The notes under the pieces: generated by a model
The model's database searches: none
What the model was told of the DNA's origin: nothing
What the model saw: the letters and a program-made list of their open reading frames with translations, nothing else
Made by a program: the position numbers and the translations under genes
Part shown: positions 11,067 to 23,650 of the stretch, piece after piece
How the letters are laid out: every line of letters starts with the position of its first letter
Numbering within the stretch: the stretch's first letter is position 1
Assembly: GCF_000004195.4 (NCBI RefSeq)
Contig: NC_030679.2
Coordinates: 150,523,040 to 150,587,039, forward strand
DNA: 64,000 nucleotides
Reading direction: 5' to 3'
DNA from: Xenopus tropicalis
Lineage: Eukaryota; Chordata; Amphibia; Anura; Pipidae

Positions 11067-11428
11067 TGCCTGGAGGTTATGATATACCCTGTAAATTATT
11101 CAAAACAATTCAATAGCACTTTATGATCTACATGTACATTTGAGATAGAAATGAGAAACCAAAGAGATGGAGCTGATCCTGAACTTCCCAGTGCCTCAAG
11201 CTTAACATATAAAGTTTAGATGGAGTGTGAGATTAGCAGCATCAGCCTGAAGGACTTTCTTGAAATAGATGAGAGCAACAAAGAGTAGCAAAGTTACCCA
11301 GCTGGTTTGCTGACAATATCAAAGTAACATGAAACAATCCTGTAGGGTGAGCAGTGCCATTGAGCAAAGAGCAGCCATAACTCTATACTGCATGGATAAG
11401 GGAAGCCATTTGGCATTACAGAGATGGG

Positions 11429-11527
11429 GTTTTTATACCTTTGTAAAGGAACGGAACATAAAAGCCATTCTGTAACTATCCCCTGGGCCGTGTATAACAC
11501 AGACACTCACAGGGAGCTCCCTGGAGC
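11429..11527 (-). promoter_or_regulatory. OR2 core promoter
   Basis: The TATA box GTATAAAAAC occupies 11,438-11,429. The proximal EBF-like TCCCCTGGGC at 11,479-11,488 is intact. The distal site is degraded to TCCCTGGAGC at 11,518-11,527. Sequence between the promoter and the coding start is unlike that of OR1; a donor-like CTGG|GTAACT lies near 11,296-11,303. Confidence 0.6.
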
Positions 11528-11949
11528 TTAAGGAGAACCTTGTTATGAACGGCAATTTCATTCTGAATCAAATAACAGAAAATGGATTGCAAGACATATT
11601 TGCATCCCCATCCCACTAACAGTACTAAATATTTAAAATTGTTTGCACCTACTTGAAATGCAGTTTCTTCTTTTTTTCTGTAAATTTTCTAGATACCCCA
11701 AGTACACCAAACAATGAGAAATGTAACACTTCAAATTTCAAAATCTTTCCAGGGAAAACAGAAGAGATATTAGGGGTCATTTATGTCCACAAGCACATAA
11801 AATTTTCCTACAGACAGTTGTGCATAAAACCCCATTCATTAAAAGTAGGAATGTAGACAGTGCCCCATAGAGGTGACTTACAGTATTTAGTAATGATGAA
11901 TGAAGTGTTAGGCAATGGGACTTGCTGAGATAACATTTAGAAGAAGTAT

Positions 11950-12600
11950 GACTATGAAACTTTTCATTCATCCAGGTCATGGTATATCTAGTATAAATAA
12001 ATCTAAAGCATCTGGTCTTGCTGGGAAATCGTTGAAGATGTTTCACTACTCATCCGAGCAGCTTCTTCAGTTCAACTGACTGGTATGGGAAGTCCTCAGC
12101 ATATAAACTCTTCCATTAATATGTCTATGAAGATTCTCATTCATCCAGGCCATGATATACAGTATCTAGAAGAATTAAGTCTAAAACAACTGGACTTTTT
12201 TGAGTTTTTCTTGAAAACGTTTCACCCCTCATCCGAGTGGCTTCTTCAGTTCAAATCACTGGTAGGGAATTCCCCGGCATTTAAACTCTTGATGGTAGTA
12301 CAGTCATAGACATCCAATCGCAATGGTTCCATTGAACTTATTCAGTTAAGTGTTAGCTGAAACTGACAGGTGTAAGAAGGTATGATCCAATCACAATGGT
12401 ACCATGATTCTCATTGATGAAGGTGTTAATCCTTCAAAGTACATGACTGGAAGTGTGAACTGTTGTGAAACCGCCGGGGTAAGGATGTCAAAGCGGCATT
12501 GTATGTAGGTGACAAACGGTGTCGCAGGCCCCCTCCTCTGTTCAGGGATGGTTTTTCCAGGCTGGCATAAATGGCCTCTTCCATTAATGTGATCATTTAT
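11950..12600 (-). mobile_element. Penelope-like retroelement 3' end (fragment)
   Basis: Duplicate of 6,110-6,765 carried along with the OR unit. Non-coding. Confidence 0.6.
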
Positions 12601-12742
12601 ATCTCACAGGTACCACTGTACCACTCAGTAAAAATGACATCATTATTCACAGATGTATATATAAATATAAAGGGAAAGGGAGGATTAAGTTATTAAGAAT
12701 GTTTGGCAAAGTTTGTAATGTTTACACTGAAGAAGGGATGGT

Positions 12743-14660
12743 TTAACCCTTTCGCTACCAGCCTTTTTGGACAAAGCGGAACTTCTACTGCCAGACAGTT
12801 TTTGAACATTTCACTTTAGGAGCCTCTCCTCGGGGGGACTTTTAGTTTACCCAGGAAAACAATATATAGGATTTTTTCAGGACAACCTGAGCTATCAAAA
12901 TATGGTAGAATTTTTGTTCAATTCCAATTCTGTAACAAGATAGAGCCTTCTAAATGTCTAAAAAATGAAAAAAAAAATATATATTTTCCATAATATAAAC
13001 ACATACACCAGAAAAAAAAATTTTATGCATGTAATTACAACTGATTTGGAAAGTCCCATGTCTCCTGAATGTGCCATTACCAAATATATATAGTTTTATG
13101 GAGATTTCTCACTTGTATAGGTCAAAAACTCCCAGCGGTACCCTACCAAATTCCCAAAGCACTGCTCCAGAAAGCTGCATACTTTAGATTTCAAGGCCAA
13201 AAATTCCATTAACAGAAGGTTTATTCCAGAAAACTATACATTTTTAGAAAGAATAGATTCTGGGGAATCCAGAATAGGTAGAACTGTCTGTCTGCTCCAA
13301 ACTACCTAGTTGCAATGCTTTCCTAAAATTGTTGATTTTTATTAAAATTTGTGACATTTTTAAAAAATTGCTTCAAAAGCTCCAGTCTATAGGATCTTAT
13401 CTCCTACAGGTCATAAAGAAACCAGACAAAACACAATAAATATGAATGCCAGGGGTCCACTGAACAGTTTGATGCCCAATTTGTATAGGTTTAGCTAAGT
13501 ATGTGGTATTTAGGGGCCCCAATGTGAACATACCTCCATATGATCTGTCATTTCTGTCATTTCAGATTCTGCAAAATCAAAACATTTACATCATTTTATG
13601 TGGGATAAAGCTAGTAAAAAGTACCCTAACCTCAGAAATCCATATATTTTTGGAAAGTACATATTCCCCCAAATCTAAAATGGGTACCCATGTCTACTCC
13701 AAAGTACCAAGCCACAAAGGTTTTCTAAGTTGGCTAATTTTGATGATATTTCCAAAAATCAAGTCAAAACTTCCAATATGCAGCATCTTATTTTCTACAG
13801 GTCATTAGGTAGCTATATAAAACACCCTAAATATGAACCCCAGAGGTCTACTAAACAGTTTGATGCCCACTGTACATAGGTTTATCAAAGTACATGACAC
13901 TTAGAGACCCCAAAATATACCTTGTGCGCACTAATTTCATGGCTTACCTTTACCTAATTCATAGGCAATTTTATGTGGGATAGAAGCTGCAGAAATGTAA
14001 AGTGACCCCTAAAAATCATATATTTTTGGAAAGTACTCATTCTGACAAATCCAACATGGGTAAGGACTCCTTTCTACACCAAAGTACCAATCTGCAAAAC
14101 TTTCCTAAAGTTAGTGGTTTCTATGACATTTCAGAAAATCACCTACAAATGTTGCAATTTGCCGCATTTATCTTACACAATTTCTTGCATACAAAGGCAA
14201 ATCACCACAAATAGGAACACCTATGGTCTACTGAACAGTTTGCTGCCCTATATGCATAGATATACCAAACGATGTGGTGTACAGGGGCACCCAAATCAAA
14301 ATAGTGCATATGACGCTCCGGGATATGCAATTATTGCAACCAGTATGTGTATTATGTGCCGTAAGACCCCCTAACAATACTGAGACCCTAGAAAATCATA
14401 TATTTTCTGAGAATACACATTCTGACAAAACCAAAATGGGTAAATACATCTTTCTACTAGAAACTACCAAACTATAAAGCTATGCTAAACCTAACGTTTT
14501 TATAACATTTCTGAAAATTGTCACACAGCTTGCATTTTGCCCCTTTATGTATCCCACATGTTGTAACGGACCAACATAAAAAACTCTGAATATGAATGCC
14601 AGGGGTCTACTGAACAGTTTGATGCCCAATATGCATAGATTTACCAAACAATGTTGTATA
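12743..14660. repeat. piggyBac-type left end and ~380-bp tandem repeats
   Basis: TTAA at 12,743 is followed by CCCTTTCGCTACCAGCC. The mark 'aacagtttgatgccc' recurs at 13,463, 13,854, 14,234 and 14,613, spaced 391, 380 and 379 bp. The mark 'atatttt(t)gg/ctgaraagtac' recurs near 13,645, 14,024 and 14,399. Units are diverged. Order and spacing match the 384-bp units at 43.8-50.1 kb, so both arrays look like one old family. Confidence 0.65.
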
Positions 14661-14920
14661 CAGAAGAAGCCAAATTATAATACACAAGACAAAATGTTCA
14701 TGTGCAATTAAATTAGTAAAATAAAAAAAATAAAATCAATGGGGGTTTTTTTCCTAGTGATATCTGCAGTCAGAATCACAATTTGAGTATTTTGGTTAGG
14801 GCAAATTAGTTTTACAGACAAAGTCAAGTGAACAACAACTATGCATAACTGAGAATGCAATAAAATGGCTAAAAATGCACCGAGTATGAAAGTTTCAGAT
14901 TCAATCAAGCTTCAGTATCG

Positions 14921-16225
14921 TGACTTTCTTTGGGCCAGGTTGGAGCTGCAGAGTGCCATTGAGTCCTATGGGAGACTTTCTTTGGGCCGGGTTGGAGCTG
15001 CAGAGTGCCATTGAGTCCTATGGGAGACTTTCCTTGGGCCGGGTTGGAGCTGCAGAGTGCCATTGAGCCCTATGGGAGACTTTCCTTGGGCCGGGTTGGA
15101 GCTGCAGAGTGCCATTGAGTCCTATGGGAGACTTTCCTTGGGCCGGGTTGGAGCTGCAGAGTGCCATTGAGTCCTATGGGAGACTTCCCTTGGGCCGGGT
15201 TGGAGCTGCAGAGTGCCATTGAGCCCTATGGGAGGCTTTCCTTGGGCCGGGTTGGAGCTGCAGAGTGCCATTGAGCCCTATGGGAGACTTTCCTTGGGCC
15301 GGGTTGGAGCTGCAGAGTGCCATTGAGCCCTATGGGAGGCTTTCCTTGGGCCGGGTTGGAGCTGCAGAGTGCCATTGAGCCCTATGGGAGACTTTCCTTG
15401 GGCCGGGTTGGAGCTGCAGAGTGCCATTGAGCCCTATGGGAGACTTTCCTTGGGCCGGGTTGGAGCTGCAGAGTGCCATTGAGCCCTATGGGAGACTTTC
15501 CTTGGGCCGGGTTGGAGCTGCAGAGTGCCATTGAGCCCTATGGGAGACTTTCCTTGGGCCGGGTTGGAGCTGCAGAGTGCCATTGAGCCCTATGGGAGAC
15601 TTTCCTTGGGCCGGGTTGGAGCTGCAGAGTGCCATTGAGCCCTATGGGAGACTTTCCTTGGGCCGGGTTGGAGCTGCAGAGTGCCATTGAGCCCTATGGG
15701 AGACTTTCCTTGGGCCGGATTGGAGCTGCAGAGTGCCATTGAGCCCTATGGGAGACTTTCCTTGGGCCGGATTGGAGCTGCAGAGTGCCATTGAGCCCTA
15801 TGGGAGACTTTCCTTGGGCCGGATTGGAGCTGCAGAGTGCCATTGAGCCCTATGGGAGACTTTCCTTGGGCCGGATTGGAGCTGCAGAGTGCCATTGAGC
15901 CCTATGGGAGACTTTCCTTGGGCCGGATTGGAGCTGCAGAGTGCCATTGAGCCCTATGGGAGGCTTTCCTTGGGCCGGGTTGGAGCTGCAGAGTGCCATT
16001 GAGCACTATGGGAGGCTTTCCTTGGGCCGGGTTGGAGCTGCAGAGTGCCATTGAGCCCTATGGGAGACTTTCCTTGGGCCGGGTTGGAGCTGCAGAGTGC
16101 CATTGAGCCCTATGGGAGGCTTTCCTTGGGCCGGGTTGGAGCTGCAGAGTGCCATTGAGCCCTATGGGAGACTTTCCTTGGGCCGGGTTGGAGCTGCAGA
16201 GTGCCATTGAGCCCTATGGGAGACT
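14921..16225. repeat. 52-bp tandem repeat, about 25 copies
   Basis: A unit of exactly 52 bp, marked by 'ggagctgcagagtgccattg', recurs from 14,943 to 16,191 (24 steps of 52 bp). Copies are nearly identical; differences are gag/ggg, cgggt/cggat and tcc/ccc changes. Stretches of copies share a variant (for example 'cggattgg' in neighbours near 15,717-15,925), so local unequal exchange is recent. A seven-copy array of the same unit lies at 31,520-31,870. Confidence 0.95.
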
Positions 16226-17894
16226 TACGAAATCATGCTTTGAAGGATCAAAGTCAGAAACTTTTATGTGCCGTTTCTGATCATTCGCATAGGAAAATTT
16301 TGGACCACAATATTTTTGTAAAAGCATGGCGCAACTTTTGGCAAGAAAATGTGAATTGTCGCTAATCATACTCATAATGAATCAGCTCCTGTATGTGGCG
16401 GGTCTGAAAGCTGTTTTACGTTCTGATGCAGGACCATAGAGGAGAGCAGTGCCAGATAACCAAGTGCAATAAGTAAATAGTTGTAGCTGTGAGACCTGCT
16501 GCCACTTATGAAAAATCAGCTGAAACTGATCTTTTAAATTAAATAATTTCTAACGAGTTGTACTTGTGATTTTTTTTTTCTAATAATGTTGTACAGGTAC
16601 TAGCAAAATATGGGCTTCTATGTACAGTAGTTGCAACTGAAGAGATGTATAAACCAATGAGTGTTATTGTGACAGCCGGCCATTTAATCCCCAGGCACAT
16701 GTACCTTTCTATTTTGTTTCTCTATGAGGTAAGGCCAGAGAATAAGCTTTGCCCCTCACACAATGCAGTGTAAATGATAAAATAAAGTTTTCTAAGAGGA
16801 CTATTATTGAGCTTGAATTGTTACCCTATAGGGCAGAAGTTATCATTCACTTACCCCAAGATGCACTTCTGAGGGCAGAGAATAAACTCAGTGTTTTACA
16901 CCATGTTCCTTGTAATACTTGTATGAAAGGACCTTTACTGTGCTTCAAATCTTACCCTTTGGGTTAGAACATATCACGTGAGAAGACTATGGATTTAACT
17001 ATGTTTAAAGCAGAGTCATCTTTTATCTCCAAAACGAGCACCTCTAAATACATAAATAAACTTTAAAAATTTAAATATTTTATTTTGATTTGGCCTATTA
17101 TAATCCTTCTACTGTCTCTGCAACCAAATTACCCCCAGATTATTACTGATCAAGCCCAAGGATGTAGACTCATGAAGGTAAAATTCTAAATGGAAACAAG
17201 AGAAATGGATGGCAGAAGGCCAACCAGTTGTTGTAGGACATCAGTCTAATGAGAGGACATTCTACAGTGACAATTATACCACAATATTCTGTAGAGTAAA
17301 TGAGCCAAATCTATGACAGATGGAGAAGAAGGGTCCTAAAGAAACTTGTCAGCACCACACAACAAATCGTCACACAAAATCCATGTCTACAATGGCCGTA
17401 TCCAACCTGCTCATCCAAAAATATTGGCAACAGACAGCACTGCAGAGAAGATCTTCTTGAAAGACTTTATTCAAACAACACAAATTCTAAAATAGTAGAT
17501 ACAATGCAAAGTCCATGAGCATTGGCCACCATGTCTGCTATAGAACTATAACTTTCAGCAACTCCCTGGCAGCTCAATCAGTGCAGGGGGAGAAATGTTA
17601 CTTCTACACCAACTGGGGGGAAAGGAGTCCTGTCCCTAATGTAACCCTTTATCCTACACTCAAAAGCTCCATAGGAAGAGGAAGGAGAGGCCTGTTGATG
17701 AAAGAAGAGCTCAAGAAATACATATACAGTATGACTAATAATAATATACATGATAGGGAATCCCAGACATAAAAGTAATTGCATTTGCCCAAACAATAGT
17801 GCTTTTGTTGTCTGTGCCCAAAGGGAATAAAATTGTCATTAACAGTTTAAATACACATTTCACAAAAGCAACTTCAATCTTCTTTTTCTGCTGC
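16226..17894. other. Intergenic; shared OR-cluster blocks
   Basis: No gene is seen. The stretch 16,400-16,500 matches 23,866-23,960. The stretch 16,590-16,910 matches 42,425-42,682. The stretch 17,145-17,290 matches 3,690-3,830. The stretch 17,490-17,640 matches the 3' flanks of OR2 and OR6. All are remnants of the duplicated OR unit. Confidence 0.5.
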
Positions 17895-18838
17895 TTAAAT
17901 TGAGTATAAAAAAGAAATTTGATTTGATATACACTTATATAGAGCAACTCTAATGTCATTGTTTCTCAGGCTGTATACTATGGGATTGAAACATGGTGTT
18001 CCAACTGTGTATAGAAGGGACAGCATTTTCTTTATATTGAAGTTATATTGTTTAGATGGTACCATATAAACTATTATCAGAGTCCCATAGTACATGCACA
18101 CAACTATTAAATGGGAGCTGCAAGTGGAGAAGGCTTTGTGTCTTCCTTCAGTAGAGGAGATCCTGAGAATGGCAAGGCCAATGGCAACATAAGTGTAAAT
18201 GATGAAGCAGAAAGGGAGCAGAGTAAAAGGTATGAGCAAAATAATATCTGTTAGTTCCACAGCTTTATAATCTGTGCAGGAAAGTTTAATAACAGGGGTA
18301 AAGTCACAGAAATAATGATCTATAACAAATGGGCCACAGAACTGTAAATTAAATGTTAGAAGATTTATAAACAAACTTAATATAAACCCTAAGCCCCAAG
18401 AACAAAGACTCATATAGAGGCAAAGCCTGAAACCCATAATGGAGGCATAATGAAGTGGGGAGCAGATGGCCAGATATCGGTCATAGGCCATGGCTGTGAG
18501 GAGATAAAATTCTGAACCTGCCGAAACACCATAGACATAAAACTGTGTGATACAACCAGTAGCAGATATTGTGCCCCCTCCATTCAGTAATAACCGCAAG
18601 AAATTTGGAGTAATACTGGTACTGAGCAAAACATCAGCCAGAGACAGCTGGGAGAGAAGGACGTACATGGGAGATCTCAGGGCTGAGATTGTTATTACCA
18701 ATATAATTATAAGATGATTCCCAAATAATGTCACAATATAAATCCAGAGAAACAGAACAAAGAGAAACTCATTGATTTTCTGAGAGTTCTGAAATCCCAA
18801 GAGAAGGAAAGATATACCTGATGTCTGATTCACCTTAT
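17895..18838 (-). pseudogene. Class II odorant receptor, copy 3 (OR3), start codon lost
   Basis: The frame encodes a whole OR body of 312 aa from NQTSG to the C-terminus, with GN, PMY, LSLAD, MAYDRYLAIC, KAFSTCSSH and NPIVYSLRN. Its first codons are gone. Homology begins at AAG GTG AAT (18,836-18,828). The ATGCAT present in the other five copies is replaced by the 3' end of a CR1 element at 18,839. The frame upstream hits TAA at 18,851-18,849 with no ATG before it; the next in-frame ATG is in PMY at the start of TM2. With no stop inside, loss of function is recent or translation uses another start. The TM3 segment is FYVYGVSAGSEFYLLT. Confidence 0.8.
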
Positions 18839-20791
18839 AGTTACATAGTTAGTTAGTTACATAGTTACATAGGGTTGAAAAAAGTCCAGTGTCCATCAAG
18901 TTCAACCCATCCGAGTAAACCCAGCACACTTAACCCACACCTACCAATCTATACACTCACATACATACACTATATATACAACCACTAGTACTAACTGTAG
19001 GTATTAGTATCACAATAGCCTTGGATATTCTGATTGATCAAGAACTCATCCATGCCCCTCTTAAAGGCATTAACAGAATCTGCCATTACCACATCACTAG
19101 GAAGGGCATTCCCCAACCCCCTCACTGCCCTCACCGTGAAAAACCACCTACGCTGCTTCAAATGGAAGCTCCTTTCCTCTAATCTAAAGGGGTGACCTCT
19201 GGTGCGCTGATTGTTTTTATGGGAAAAAAGAACATCCCCCAACTGCCTATAATCCCCTCTAATGTACTTGTACAGAGTAATCATGTCCCCTCGCAAGCGC
19301 CTCTTTTCCAGAGAAAACAACCCCAACCTCGACAGTCTCACCTCATAGTTTAACCCTTCCATCCCCTTTACCAGTTTAGTTGCAGTCTCTGCACTTTCTC
19401 CAGCTCATTAATATCCTTCTTAAGGACTGCAGCCCAAAACTGCACTGCATACTCAAGGTGAGGCCTTACCAGGGACCTATAAAGGGGCAAAATTATGTTC
19501 TCATCCCTTGAGTCAATGCCCTTTTTTATACAAGACAGCACTTTATTTGCTTTAGTAGCCACAGAATGACACTGCCTGGCATTAGACAACTTGTGATCTA
19601 CAAAAACCCCTAGATCCTTCTCCATTAAGGATACCCCCAACTCACTCCCATTCAGTAGATAGTTTGCGTTTATATTATTTCTACCAAAGGGCATAACTTT
19701 GCACTAATCAACATTGAACCTCATTTTCCAGTTTGCTGCCCAGTTATCTAATTTTGTCAAATCGCTCTGCAAAGCGGCAGCATCCTGCATGGAACTTATA
19801 GTTTTGCACAATTTAGTGTCATCAGCAAAAATAGAAACAGTACTGTCTATGCCCACCTCCAGGTCATTAATAAACAAGTTAAAAAGCAAAGGCCCAAGGA
19901 CTGACCCCTGCGGTACCCACTAACCACACTGGTCCAATTAGAAAATGTTCCATTTACAACCACTCTTTGTACTCTATCCTTCAGCCAGTTCTCTATCCAA
20001 TTACAAATATTATGTTCTAGGCCAATATTCCTTAATTTGATCATTAACCTTCTGTGAGGTACTGTATCAAACGCTTTAGCAAAATCCAAGTAGATCCCAT
20101 CCACTGCCATTCCAGCATCAAGGTTCCTGCTCACCTCCTCATAAAAGGCGACTAAATTAGTCTGGCAAGATCTGTTACGCATAAAACCATGCTGGCACAA
20201 ACTAATAGTATTGTGAACTGCAATGTATTCAAGTACCCTATCCCTTATTACCCCTTCCAAAAGTTTTCCTACTACTGATGTCAGACTAACAGGCCTATAG
20301 TTTTCAGGCTGAGAACGGGATCCCTGTTTAAATAATGGCACCACATTAGCAATCCGCCAGTCTCTCGGCACCATGCCAGACCTCAATGAATCCTGAAAAA
20401 TTAAGTGAAGAGGTTTGGCAATCACAGCGCTCAGCTCATTTAATACCCTGGGATGAATCCCAACCGGCCCTGGACCTTTGTTTACCTTTACATGTTCAAG
20501 TCTCTTTTGAATTTCCTCCCGAGTGACCCATGCGCCAGTAGCTAAATTACTAGCACTGGGCATATTACAAGGGAAGCCTTCATTATCTGGCTCCTCAGAT
20601 GTATAGACAGATGAAAAATAAGAGTTCAAAATTTCAGCTTTTTCCCCGTTCTCATCAACCAACTTACCCCCCCGTGATAATAAAGTTCCCACCCCTTCTT
20701 GCTTCATTTTTTTACTATTCACATAATTAAATAATAATTTAGGATTCTTTTTACTCCTAGCTGCAATATCCCTTTCCATTTCTATTTTAGC
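18839..20791 (-). mobile_element. CR1-family LINE, 5'-truncated
   Basis: The element lies on the minus strand with its 3' end at 18,839, where the 8-nt unit CTATGTAA repeats imperfectly, as in CR1 tails. Its body encodes the second half of a reverse transcriptase. It sits in the OR3 leader between TTAT and TTGCCTGG; about 3 bp of the original TTATGCATTGCCTGG are missing and no clear target duplication is seen. Confidence 0.9.
18991..20779 (-). pseudogene. CR1 reverse transcriptase remnant
   Basis: Pieces in order are 20,779-19,847 (RT palm with DFAKAFDTVPH and GYRRGQSLGL), 19,889-19,704 (FADDTK catalytic box), 19,694-19,368 (DLGVFVDHKLS, PLYRSLVRPHLEYAVQFW) and 19,362-18,991 (LGLFSLEKRRLRGD, RWFFTVRAVRGLGNALP). 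Between them are a frameshift near 19,870, a stop where FNVD should run on to CKVM (19,704) and a 1-nt frameshift near 19,385. The endonuclease half is missing, so it is inactive. Confidence 0.9.
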
Positions 20792-20994
20792 TTGCCTGGA
20801 ACTATAAAAAGAAAAAAAATAAGATATACAGTTGAGTCAGAGAGTGTGGACCCACTTCAACACTCTAATAACAAACATATAGGGGTCCACCACCCAAAAA
20901 GAATCCTGTAGGGTGAGCAGTGCCATTGAGCAAAGAGCAGCCATAACTCTATACTGCATGGATAAGGGAAGCCATTTGGCATTACAGAGATGGG

Positions 20995-21088
20995 GTTTTT
21001 ATACCTTTGGAAAGGAACATAACAGCCATTCTGTAACTATCCCCTGGGCCGTGTATAACACAGACTCTCACAGGGAGCTCCCTGGGGC
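20995..21088 (-). promoter_or_regulatory. OR3 core promoter
   Basis: The TATA box occupies 21,004-20,995. Both EBF-like sites are intact: TCCCCTGGGC at 21,040-21,049 and TCCCTGGGGC at 21,079-21,088. The promoter is now separated from the coding part by the CR1. The splice acceptor (TATAGTTCCAG) lies just upstream of the insertion, at about 20,796-20,806. Confidence 0.6.
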
Positions 21089-21509
21089 ACAACCAGAAGC
21101 TTGTTATGAACTGTAATTTATTTCTTAATCAAATAAAACATTTATTGCAAGACATTTTTGCATCCCCATCTCAAAAAAGTAATAAATATTTCAATTTTTT
21201 TGCACCTACTTGTAATGCAGTTTGTTCTTTTTTTTCTGTAAATTTTCTAAATACCCCAAGTAAACCAATTAATAACAAAAATGTTACAACTTATTTTTTT
21301 TTTCCAGGGAAAACAGAAGAGATACTGTATTAGGGGTAATTTACATTCACAAGCACAGTAGCATTCCCTCAAATTTCCCCACAGATAGTTGTGCATAGAA
21401 CCCCATTCAGGTAGGAATGTAGAAATTGCCCCATAGAGGTGATTTACGGTATTTAGTAATGATAAGTGTTAGGCAATGGGACTTGCTGAGATAACATTTA
21501 GAAGAAGTA

Positions 21510-22010
21510 TGACTATGAAGATTTACATTCATCCAGGTCATGGTATATCTAGTATAAATAAATCTAAAGCAACTGGACTTGCTGGGTAATCGTTGAAGAT
21601 GTTTCACTACTCATCCGAGCAGCTTCTTCAGTTCAACTGACTGGTATGGGAAGTCCTCAGCATATAAACTCTTCCACTAATCCAATACAACTGACTGGTA
21701 TGGGAAGTCCTCAGCATATAAACTCTTCCACTAATCCAATACAACTGACTGGTATGGGAAGCCCTCAGCATATGTACTCTTCCACTAATCCAATACAACT
21801 GACTGGTATGGGAAGCCCTCAGCATATATACTCTTCCACTAATCCAATACAACTGACTGGTATGGGAAGCCCTCAGCATATATACTCTTCCACTAATCCA
21901 ATACAACTGACTGGTATGGGAAGCCCTCAGCATATATACTCTTCCACTAATCCAATACAACTGACTGGTATGGGAAGCCCTCAGCATATGTACTCTTCCA
22001 CTAATCCAAA
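21510..22010 (-). mobile_element. Penelope-like 3' end with internal minisatellite
   Basis: Same family as 6,110-6,765, with the 'catccgagcagcttcttcag' mark near 21,613. Here the following part has expanded into a 54-bp minisatellite. Confidence 0.55.
21637..22008. repeat. 54-bp tandem repeat, about 7 copies
   Basis: The unit begins 'ggtatgggaagccctcagca' and ends 'ccaatacaactgact', 54 bp. Because 54 is a multiple of 3 and the unit has no stops, open frames of 18-residue repeats appear on both strands; these are not genes. The single-copy form of the unit is at 6,243-6,280 and 12,083-12,120. Confidence 0.9.
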
Positions 22011-22139
22011 CATTTCTTTCTCACAGGTACCTCTGTACCACTCAGTAAAAATGAGAGATCATTATTCAGAGTCATGAAGAATGTTTGGCAAAGTTGGTAA
22101 TGTTTACACTGGAGAAGGGAAGGTTTAAATGGAGATATG

Positions 22140-22900
22140 ATAACTGTATAGGATACTGGTAAATTGTGCCTTTTCTCCCTGGCAGTCCCCTAGTTATTTG
22201 GATAGCTATAAGGTTCCTCTGTGTAATGGAAAGTCCCCTTTTCCCGGGTCATAGCATGGCCTTTTGCAGTAACACAGTTTGGCCATAAGGTGGAACTGTG
22301 ATGTAGTATAAAAGGCTGAGCAGCCATGAGGCTGGAGGCCATTTTGGTGAAAGCTGTCCACCAGAACATGCAGTTGGGGAGATTGTGGTAGAGCCTGGGT
22401 GTAGGTAGGCCCAGAAAGGTCAGGCAGCTCCTGTAATAGATCACACTAGGTGCAATAGACAGGCAGGGTTAGGGTTAGCTCCTGGCTCTGACAAGGATTA
22501 TAGAGGGATTATTATCCTGGGTATAATACTGCCAAGAGTAGGGTTACCAGTGTACAGACTTAGGGTTAAATAGTTGATTGCCTGGGTTAAACCATTATTC
22601 ACTGTGGGAAGAGCGTCATTGTGACCATTTGTCATGAGTACTGCCTGACCTGTGAGATGCTCCTACCTGCCTATTTTGTACTTGTTGTTACTCCCAAGTG
22701 GCTGTATAAATAAACAGTTCATGGTCAACGTTAAGAACCACTGGCGCCCATTCCTTGAGAGTTCCAGTAGGACAAGTACCTGGCCTCCAATTCAAGAGGG
22801 GGCTCACGCCTGAGGGAATAAGTCTCATTCCGGGTGATATATGGGGTGGTTTATGGTAACTATCAGAAGCTTATTTACCATAAGCTTATAACTATATACA
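22140..22900 (+). mobile_element. Possible solo LTR or promoter-bearing repeat
   Basis: A TATA-like 'gtataaaaggctgag' near 22,307 is followed about 400 bp later by AATAAA (22,708) and 'ccactggcgcccattcc' (22,739), the order of U3, R and U5 in a retroviral-type LTR. Ends and target duplication could not be fixed, so the assignment is tentative. Confidence 0.3.
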
Positions 22901-23650
22901 CAGGGGACCATACAATAAACTCTCTAAATGTCTATTTACCAGTAGGTCCTTCCAACAGAAGAATAGAAATTGAAGCATTCTTCAACTGTTCCTTATAGAT
23001 AAACCATTTTAAAGAATTCTGTCAATGAGAATATTTTTGTTTGTTTGTTTATTAAACACATCAGTTAATTGTGTTGCTTCAGCAGAATTCTGCACTGAAA
23101 TCCATTCCTTGAAAGAGCAAACTGATTTTTGTATATTTAAATTTGATATGGGGCTAGCCATATTCTTAGTTTCCCAGGTGCCCCCAGCCATGTGACTTGT
23201 GCTCTGATAAACTTCAGTCTCTGTTTATTGCTGCACTGCAAGTTGGAGTGATACTCCTCCCAGAAGCTGATCAGCAGAACAATGGGAAGGGAGATAGCAG
23301 CTCCCAGTAGATATCAGAATAGCACTCAATAGTAAGAAATCCAAGTCCGGCTTGGGACTCCTCCAGTTACATGGGAGTAGGAGAAACAATAGGTTAGCTG
23401 AAAGCAGTTCTAATGTGTAGCGCTGGCTGAAAGCTCAGACTCAGGCACAAGGCACTGACATGGCGCCTACACACCAATATTACAGCTACAAATACATTTG
23501 TTGGTTCAAGAATAACATTTTACATGGTAGAGTGAATTATTTCCTATGTAAACAGCGTAATTTAGAAATAAAAAGTACCCCATAAAAATCAAGTCACAAA
23601 GAAGCCTTAACCTACACAAAACTGCTTCATACTGAGGTACATACATATAG
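22901..23650. other. Intergenic, nothing recognised
   Basis: AT-rich sequence with a (TTTG)n patch near 23,035-23,050. No coding or repeat family is assigned. Confidence 0.3.

Larger units (their letters stand above)
11338..13555. repeat. Segmental duplication, copy B (upstream of OR2)
   Basis: Partner of 5,498-7,722, collinear throughout, including a Penelope-like tail at about 11,950-12,600 and the piggyBac-type left end at 12,743. It ends near 13,555 where the two loci diverge; this copy runs on into further ~380-bp repeats while copy A meets the chromovirus. Confidence 0.85.

Noticed and set aside
14921..16225. CRISPR-like array (regular 52-bp repeats)
   Set aside because: No unique spacers lie between repeats; the units are directly adjacent, and the window is clearly vertebrate.
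18831..18833. GTG as start codon of OR3
   Set aside because: Vertebrate genes do not normally start at GTG, and comparison with the other five copies shows the true ATG was lost to the CR1.
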